NCBI GenBank assembly: GCA_020002185.1
Contig: CM034531.1
Location: 40,406,365-40,470,364, forward strand
Length of the DNA: 64,000 nt
Direction: 5' to 3'
DNA from: Paraescarpia echinospica
Taxonomy: Eukaryota > Annelida > Polychaeta > Sabellida > Siboglinidae
Position 1 is the first letter of the stretch. Every line of letters begins with the position of its first letter. The notes under the pieces were generated by a model. The model was not told the origin of the DNA. It ran no database searches and saw nothing but the letters and a program-made list of their open reading frames with translations. The translations under genes were made by a program, and so were the position numbers. Below, piece by piece: positions 57,300 through 64,000 of this stretch.

Positions 57300-58012
57300 T
57301 GCAGATTATTTTTTTTGTAATAAGAAAATACATTTAGTATTTGTTGGGTACGTGTTTCCCCATAACTCTGTACAGTAATTTAAATACGGCAAAAAGAGAT
57401 AACTGTATAGAATACGACAACTATTTCTATCAAGTAGATGACTGCATCTATGCATTATAGCTGTACTTTTTAAAAGCTTTGATTGTACGTATTTTATATA
57501 AGCTTTCCAATTTAGTAGATCATCAATAAACACACCCAAAATCTTGGTGACCCTTACTCTTTCGATATTAACATTTCGTATTTTTATATTAACTTCTATG
57601 TTGAGCATACAATTTCTACATAACATATAATTGGTTTTAGATATGTTCAGAGTTAATTTATTTACTGCAAACCATGTACACATTTGGTCCAGTACATTGT
57701 AAACTGTTTCGTTTAGTTTATTGATGTTACTATTTGCATAACAAATATTAGTATCGTCTGCAAAGAGGATGTATTTTACTAGATTAGATGATTACACATA
57801 TCATTAACGTACAGAATGAATAGTTTGGGGCCCAAGATCGAACCCTGTGGGACACCACAAGAAATATTGCGCACAGCAGAATTACATTTGTCAATGGACA
57901 CAAATTGTTTTCTGTTTTCTAGATGACTATTTAACCAGTGAAATGCCACACCACGATACCAAGAAATTCATTTTTTTTTACATAACAGTTGGTGATTGAC
58001 AGTGACAAATGC
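57300..58012 (-). pseudogene. Jockey-group LINE RT fragment
   Basis: The minus strand has KAFVTVNHQLLC (about 58010), GVPQGSILGPKLFILYVND (57860-57800), ILFADDTNICYANSN (57770-57725), then NKLTLNISKTNYMLC and ILGVFIDDLLNWKAYI (57683-57306). It is cut at its 5' side by the repeat starting at 58013. Confidence 0.82.
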
Positions 58013-58432
58013 TTTTTAGTCCTTTGGCCGAAGGTCCAAGGGACTATTGCCATCACTCTGCGACCGCCGTTAGCTGCCGTATCTCAGAAACCGTTCAGCA
58101 ACTTTTTCTCTAATTTTGCATAGACATATCTTAGGGCACTGCCACTATGCATGAGAAATCTGTATTTGATTGGATCATTCTAAGGGCACCTAAGGGGCCC
58201 CCAAAGTGCAAAAGTTTTACATTATCTGGTGATGTGGTTTTGAGAAGGGCCCTTGAGACCACCCCCAACAGTAGATTGTGTTTAATGTGCCACAAAGTCA
58301 ACACCATGACTAAACTCTGCAGCCTAGTGCTACTGTTCCATTGAGACCTTGACTAAAGTTTAATTGGTCACAGCACCCAGGCAGAGTAGACACACTTGAC
58401 CCCTGTTAGACTGAACAGTTGCCTAACACTTT
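58013..58432 (+). repeat. Dispersed repeat TTTTTAGTCCTTTGG, copy A
   Basis: Starts CTTTTTAGTCC within the LINE KAF(D) codons and ends CAGTTGCCTAACA. Shares all main blocks with copy B. It lacks the inner block of B around 58600-58700. Confidence 0.85.
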
Positions 58433-59040
58433 TTAGTCCTTTGGTCGAAGGTCCAATGGACTATTGCCATCACTCTGTGTCCGCCGTCCCCCGTATGCCG
58501 TCCGCCGTTAGCTGCCGTATCTCAGAAACCGTTCAGCAACTTTTTCTCTAATTTTGCGTAGACATCCTAGGGCACTGCCACTATGCACTAGAAATCTGTA
58601 TTTGATTGAATAATTTTAAGGGCTCCCTAGGGCCTCCAAGGACCCCAAAACTGGTAAAAATGTAACATTTGGCCTATTTTTTCAAAAACTGTTCAGCAAC
58701 TTTTTTTCAAATTTTTTATAGATGTATCTTAGGGTACTGCCACTATATACAAGAAATCTATATTTGATTGAATCATTCTAAGGGTGCCTAAGGGGCCCCC
58801 AAAGTGCAAAAGTTTTACATTATCTAGTGATATGGTTTTGAGAAGGGCCCTTGAGACCACCCCCAACAGTAGATTTTGTTTAATGTGCCACAGAGTCAAC
58901 ACCGTGACTAAACTCTGCAGCCTAGTGCTACTGTTCCATTGAGACCTTGACTCCTTGACTAAAATTTAATTGGTCACAGCGCCCAGGCAGAGTAGACACA
59001 CTTGACCCCTGTTAGACTGAACAGTTGCCTAACACTTTTT
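58433..59040 (+). repeat. Dispersed repeat TTTTTAGTCCTTTGG, copy B
   Basis: Starts CTTTTTAGTCC directly after copy A and ends CAGTTGCCTAACA followed by CTTTTTA. It contains the TTTGATTGAAT(A/C)ATT block twice, like the 14575 copy. CTTTTTA at all three boundaries may be the target duplication. Non-coding. Confidence 0.85.
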
Positions 59041-59424
59041 ATCTTCAAAACTATTGATTTTCTATAATTGCAAGTTGTGTTTATTTTGATGTTCATTTAA
59101 TTATTATAAAATGGTGTGACTGGTGTCTATTGGTTAAAGTTGTATTGTCTGTAGAAACCTGTAGGTGACAAACATAGAAAATTAATATTCTGGACTACTA
59201 TAGAGTGAAATATCTTACACTTTATTGATATTAAATGCATTCTACTGTTCTGTTTACGCTTGTCATGCCTTGTAAAGACATGGTACTGTGTAAATCAATT
59301 GTATCAATATAGACTAATAATTACAGATTCACAATATAGTTGACACCTGAAACAACCAAATGTCAACCATTAGAAGAGTTGACATAGTTCCGCTATACAC
59401 AAGCAAGAAATCTGTATTTGATTG
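59041..59424. other. AT-rich spacer with a repeat scrap
   Basis: No gene. 59393-59432 repeats AAATCTGTATTTGATTGAAT of the dispersed repeat family. Confidence 0.5.
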
Positions 59425-59830
59425 AATCATTCTAGTGTCATCAGCATATAGTAGAACATACATTTTCTACATCATCATCCCTAAGGTTGTTGTAAATTTC
59501 ACCAGCTGCCATGTCAAGTCCGTTATAATTGTGACTAACAGTGTTCAAAATGATTCAGGTAAATAGCAAATAACAAAGGACACAAGTTTTCTCCTTGCCG
59601 TACCTCTACACATGAGAAGAAGGCTGACACAGCCTGGCCCTGATTTATACATGATTTAGCATTTTTATACATGTTGTATACAACTTTCAACACGATACCA
59701 TTAATACCGCATGAAATTATCTTAGACCACAGGGAGGACCGGTCTACTAAATCACATGCTTTCTTATAATCGATGAAGGCACAATAAAGCCTTTTGCATC
59801 GAGACAAATACAATTCAACCAATACCCCTA
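59425..59830 (-). pseudogene. LINE RT fragment
   Basis: The minus strand has RLYCAFIDYKKACDLVDRSS, FFSCVEVRQGENLCPLLFAI (59822-59535), then a frameshifted MYVLLYADDTR near 59460. One residue of the KAFD motif is changed (KACD). Confidence 0.8.
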
Positions 59831-61295
59831 TTTGAACACTGCCTGTTTTTCACCTATTACATTTGCTTTGTTTAGGTATGTGGTCAGTCTGGTGTTCTGA
59901 ACTAAGGATTAATGAACACTTGTGCAGAATGTCACCCACTTGGCAGGTTTAATTGATCTATTCAGCAATGAGGACACTGCTTAGGCCTCACTCTGGACAC
60001 TGTCACTCACAGTGTTGTGTATTGTCTTAGTTGGTGCATTGAGCTAATCTACTTGACCATGAATCATTGGTGTCTCTGGTTGTGTATTACACCCAGCTGT
60101 GGAGCTAAGATTCTCTGCCTGCTATTGTTTGATGGAAACTGTGACTAATGTGTAATTGGTCACTGGCAGTAGCTTGTGTCAACAGACAGCATTAAGCCAC
60201 TAGACCCCTGTTAAACTGGACAGTTGCCTGTAGGTTTTAAACTGTGTCAAACAGTGAGTCTACCTTTTGCTCTCAAATAATCTGTCCTCTTAGTTTTACA
60301 CATAAAGACATAATCTGGCATAACTTGATAAGTCTTTGTAGCAGCACATTTGTACTTCCAGTGTATCATTGCAACATAATATACATATTACATACTGTGT
60401 GCCACATTTGAATGTCATGCATGTAATATTTCAATGCAATCCATTTGCATATGTAATGTAAAACTTCAACAGCCGTTTTCTTCATTTTCACTTTTTGATC
60501 CCTACCATGTTCAATGCTCCATAACTTAGCCAATTTTTGTAGCAGTCATAATTTTTGAAACCGTGTAAAGCACCATACCCAACCTTTTGCAAGATTGTAA
60601 GAAAACAATGGTACAATTTTTCCGACTTATCACTCATTTGGTCAGCCGAGGTCACATATAGACATATTAGTCCAAATGACTTCAGGGCCTCTTGGCCCAT
60701 TGTTTGAAGTTCTTAGTTGTGTATATCATTTACAAAATTAAGGTAGCAACTATAAGAAGTGATAACGCAAAAGTAAATGAAAATTTTTGATCATGGTATC
60801 ACTCTGCAGTCTGCTATTAATGTAAAATCTGAGACTTTACTGACCTATTTTCATCTCGCAGCTTGATACTTTAGTTGGCAGTCCTCAACACATCAAAAGC
60901 ATTTCTTGGTTTGAAGCTCAATGCCAGGATCAGGCATACTATACCATGATAAATGTGCATGTGAACGTCGACACCATGTTTATCACGTTATCATTGTGAC
61001 TGGCAATGACTGATGCTGATGTAAACAACGCTTCGGTGTGCGACAATGTGAACACTGTCCTGAGTCCTTGCTCTCGTTCCACCCAAGGTGCAGCTGTATT
61101 ACAAGACCCACCAGTGCAGCCATAGTGTGTAAATGTTTGACAGTAGAACAAATTTCCTTGATACTTTTCCATTATGGAATACTACATGCACTAGCGTTTT
61201 ATCATGCAGACAATTGAAATTGCCTGCCATCCGTAGCCAACGTGTAACAAGACCGCTTATTTGTGGATACAAATGAGTTTGGCAATTTAACAAGA
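59831..61295. other. No gene recognised
   Basis: 59980-60235 contains a diverged scrap of the dispersed repeat 3' part (ACCCCTGTTA(A/G)ACTG(G/A)ACAGTTGCCT). The rest is AT-rich without supported features. Confidence 0.45.
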
Positions 61296-61299
61296 TTTA

Positions 61300-63996
61300 A
61301 CAAGATTGCCACCCAGAGAATTAACTCTAGGTGGCAGATGGACAAGGAAGTCCTTTGGCGTATCGAGAGTCCAACCCTTTTATTTATTTGTATCCCGCCC
61401 TTCTGAGGTATGTGTTGATTTTATTTTTAAACATATTCACGCTACTAGCACCCACACAATCAGCAGATAATCTGTTCCATTCATTTACAGTCCTTTGTGA
61501 AAATGAGAACTTTCTTATATCTAATCTACACTGCTCCTTTGCTAATGTAATTTCATGTCCTCTAGTCCTTCTATCTTTCTTAACTGAGAAAAAATATATC
61601 AATATTTTCATAACTATTTATTATTTTAAACACTTCTATCTGATCTCCTTTCAATCTCCTGGCCTCTAGTGTTGTTAAACCACATTCTTTTAGGCAAAAT
61701 TCATAACTAAGATCACTCAATTTTTGTATCATTTTAGTCGCTCTCCTCTGTACTGTTTCTAGCATATCTATGTCTTTCTTGCGATATGGCCTCCACGCTT
61801 GTATACAATATTCTAAATGAGGCCTCAATATTGTTTTGTACAGCAGTATTATTACCCGGTAGTTCTTTTTCCTTATACGCTGTATTTTGCCTAATTAATC
61901 CAAAGATTTGATTTCCCTTTGAAGCTGCAATTCCGCACTGCTCTGAAACCTTCATATCAGCACTAATGGTTAACCCTAAGTCTTTTTCTTTTACAGTAGT
62001 ACTTAGTACCCCCCAGTGTATATTCTACATCTTCGTTCCCATGTCCTGTGTGGAGGCATTTACATTTCCCAAAATTGAACAGCATTTGCCACTTTTCAGA
62101 CCATTTGATCAACTTGTCTAGATCATCTTGTAAATGCTGCCTATCTCCATCACTTTTAATCCTTCTAAACACTTTTGTATCATCCGCAAATTTCAACACC
62201 TTGCTTGTTATTTCATCATCCAAATCGTTGATATATATTAAGGATAATGTACGTCCTAGTACTGATCCCTGTGGTACCCCACTCAATACCGATTTCCAGT
62301 TTGAAGCCTCCCCATCAACTACTACACGTTGTCTTCTGTCAATCAGCCATTTTTCTATCCAGTGTATTGTACCATTTCCTATGCCATGGGCCTTTAGTTT
62401 AAGCAGTAATCTTTGATGTGGTACTTTGTCGAAAGCTTTTTGAAAATCTAAGTAGACGATATCTACTGGTGATCCCTCATCTACCCCCTTAGTGATGTCT
62501 TCAAAAAAACATAACATATTTGTTAAGCATGACCTCACTTTAAAAAACCCATGTTGAGATGGGTTTATCAAGTTATGTTTAATAAGAAAATCCACCATGT
62601 GATCTTTAATTAGTCTTTCTAATAATTTGCAAATCACTGATGTTAAACTCACTGGTCTATAGTTCTCTGACTTGTTTCTCAAACCTTTTTTAAATAACGG
62701 TATAATATTTGCCTCTTTCCATTCTAAAGGAACCACTCCTTCTTCTAATGACAAATTGAAAACTGTTGCAAGCGGTACGCTAATTTGTTCTACAATTTTC
62801 AGTAGTAGTTTGGGCGGAATCCCATCCACTCCAGGTGGTTTATTATCTTTCATAGCCCTTATTTTCTTAGCTACCATTTCCGGGGTTACAATTAACTGTC
62901 CTAAATAGTCTGAATCTGCCCCCTTGAACTTAGCCTCTGGTACTGGCAGTGAACTAATATCTTCCCTGGTAAACACCGAACTAAAATACTCATTCAGGTC
63001 TTCTGCCATTAAGAATACCTCTGATATTTTATTTCCAGCACTATCTTCTAGAGAACCGACCTTATCCTGAACTTTCTGTTTGCTTCAAACATACGCATAA
63101 AACTCTTGCTGTCATGTTTTATATTACTAGCTAATTGTTGTTCATAGCTTCTCTTTGAATTTCTAATTTCACCTGTAGCTTTGTTAAGTGCTTCTTTATA
63201 AATGTTGTAGTCTTCATCATTTCCAGTACATCTATATGACTTCCACATCATTTGTTTATACTTAATTTTTCTAATGGCTTCTTTTGATAAGTGTTTCTTT
63301 TTGGAACATTTCCCTTGTTTTTTGAAGGGCACAAATTTATCGACTATGCACTTAATTTAACTCTTTAATACATTCCAGCATACTGTTGCTGTCTTATTTT
63401 TCAGTGTGTTATTCCAGTCTGTCTGCAAAATATTTCCTCATGTCCTTATACCTTCCTTTGTGGAAATTTCTCCTATACTGCTTTTTATTATTCCTTTCAT
63501 ATTTGACTTTGATGGTAACATTTATCTGGTTGTGATCGCTACTCCCCAGTGGCTCACATATCTTGACATTGTCAACTAATTCATTCTGTGAGGACAAAAC
63601 TATGTCTAACACATTCTCACCCCTGGTTGGTTCTAGCACATGTTGAGAAAGGAAAGTATCTTGAACTAAAACTAAAAACTTGTGGTCCTCACTCCCCATA
63701 CTCTGTAGAGATTTCCATTGTATATGCCCATGGTTAAAATCCCCCATAATAATACAGTCCCGTTTGCTTACATCCCTTATAGCGTTTTGTATTTTTTCAT
63801 TCTCTTCTATGCTTATGTTTGGAATTCGATAAACTAATCCAACCGTTAACGTTGAGTTTCCTGCAACTATGTTACACCAAACACCTTCTTTGCAATCTGC
63901 TTCTCTTTCTAATTTTATTTCATAAGCCTGGATAGATTCTTTAATATATAAAATAACTCCACCTCCCTTTCTTCCTATTCTATCTTTCCTAAACAT
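61300..63996 (-). mobile_element. CR1-like LINE, nearly complete, running off the window
   Basis: The minus strand reads endonuclease (63996-63409), linker (63332-63048), RT (63009-61963) and C-terminal pieces (61955-61384). The 5' part lies beyond 64000. The 3' end is near 61300 after a TCTGGGTGGCAATCTTG-type segment. It is the best-preserved LINE in the window. Confidence 0.88.
61384..63996 (-). pseudogene. CR1-like endonuclease/reverse transcriptase, frameshifted
   Basis: Endonuclease motifs are RKGGGVILYIKE, DCIIMGDFNHGHIQW and LGSSDHNQI. RT motifs are [49 protein letters not shown] followed by RTLS (usually PxLF), and KFADDTKVFRRI. The C-terminus has RRATKMIQKL and RTVNEWNRLSADCV. Breaks lie near 63405, 63340, 63030, 61960, 61730 and 61600. 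Both FADD aspartates are kept. Confidence 0.88.
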
Positions 63997-64000
63997 TACA

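Noticed and set aside
1..64000. tRNA, rRNA or other structured RNA genes
   Set aside because: Scanning by eye for tRNA B-box (GGTTCGA) and rRNA-like blocks found no convincing candidate.

Overview
The window looks like nuclear DNA of an invertebrate animal. It is AT-rich, has spliced genes with GT-AG introns, and is packed with decayed non-LTR retrotransposons of several lineages, a Gypsy LTR element, DNA-transposon remnants and many short satellite arrays. A marine lophotrochozoan such as a mollusc, or an invertebrate deuterostome, would fit, but the sequence does not settle the phylum. I see no prokaryotic features.

Two conserved host genes lie on the minus strand, head to tail. (1) A complete TUSC2 (Fus1) orthologue has three coding exons between 27698 and 20922 and encodes 110 residues, with an N-terminal myristoylation motif. 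(2) A complete DALRD3 orthologue has 13 coding exons between 53843 and 39485 and encodes about 640 residues, ending in a DALR anticodon-binding-like domain. Each was assembled by reading the reverse complement exon by exon and checking splice sites and phases. All phases agree except at the acceptor of one DALRD3 exon (near 46543). The introns of both genes are filled with repeats.

Layout. 1-12702: left copy of a dispersed TTAA-flanked element, split by a 2A-peptide LINE (about 2860-7911, itself hit by an L2-like LINE at 3344-4629) and by a Gypsy element (8166-12697). 12705-17560: two degenerate LINEs and a dispersed repeat. 17560-20450: no gene seen apart from a Tc1/mariner fossil. 20459-27698: TUSC2, with satellites and an intact SGNH-hydrolase ORF in intron 1. 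28000-36510: LINE fragments; one RTE LINE is split by a 5035-bp terminal-inverted-repeat element with TTAA target duplication (31255-36289), which is the second copy of the element at the left edge. 37543-39450: a 55-bp satellite running up to the 3' end of DALRD3. 39485-53843: DALRD3, with intronic LINEs, solo LTRs, five satellite or purine-rich blocks and a near-perfect palindrome of about 675 bp. 54100-63996: LINE fragments of at least five families and a tandem pair of a dispersed repeat, ending in a CR1-like element that runs off the window.

The most noteworthy items are the TTAA/TIR element without a recognisable transposase, the intronic SGNH ORF bounded by splice-like sites with a degraded inverted paralogue beside it, the large palindrome in DALRD3 intron 2, and the close linkage of TUSC2 and DALRD3.
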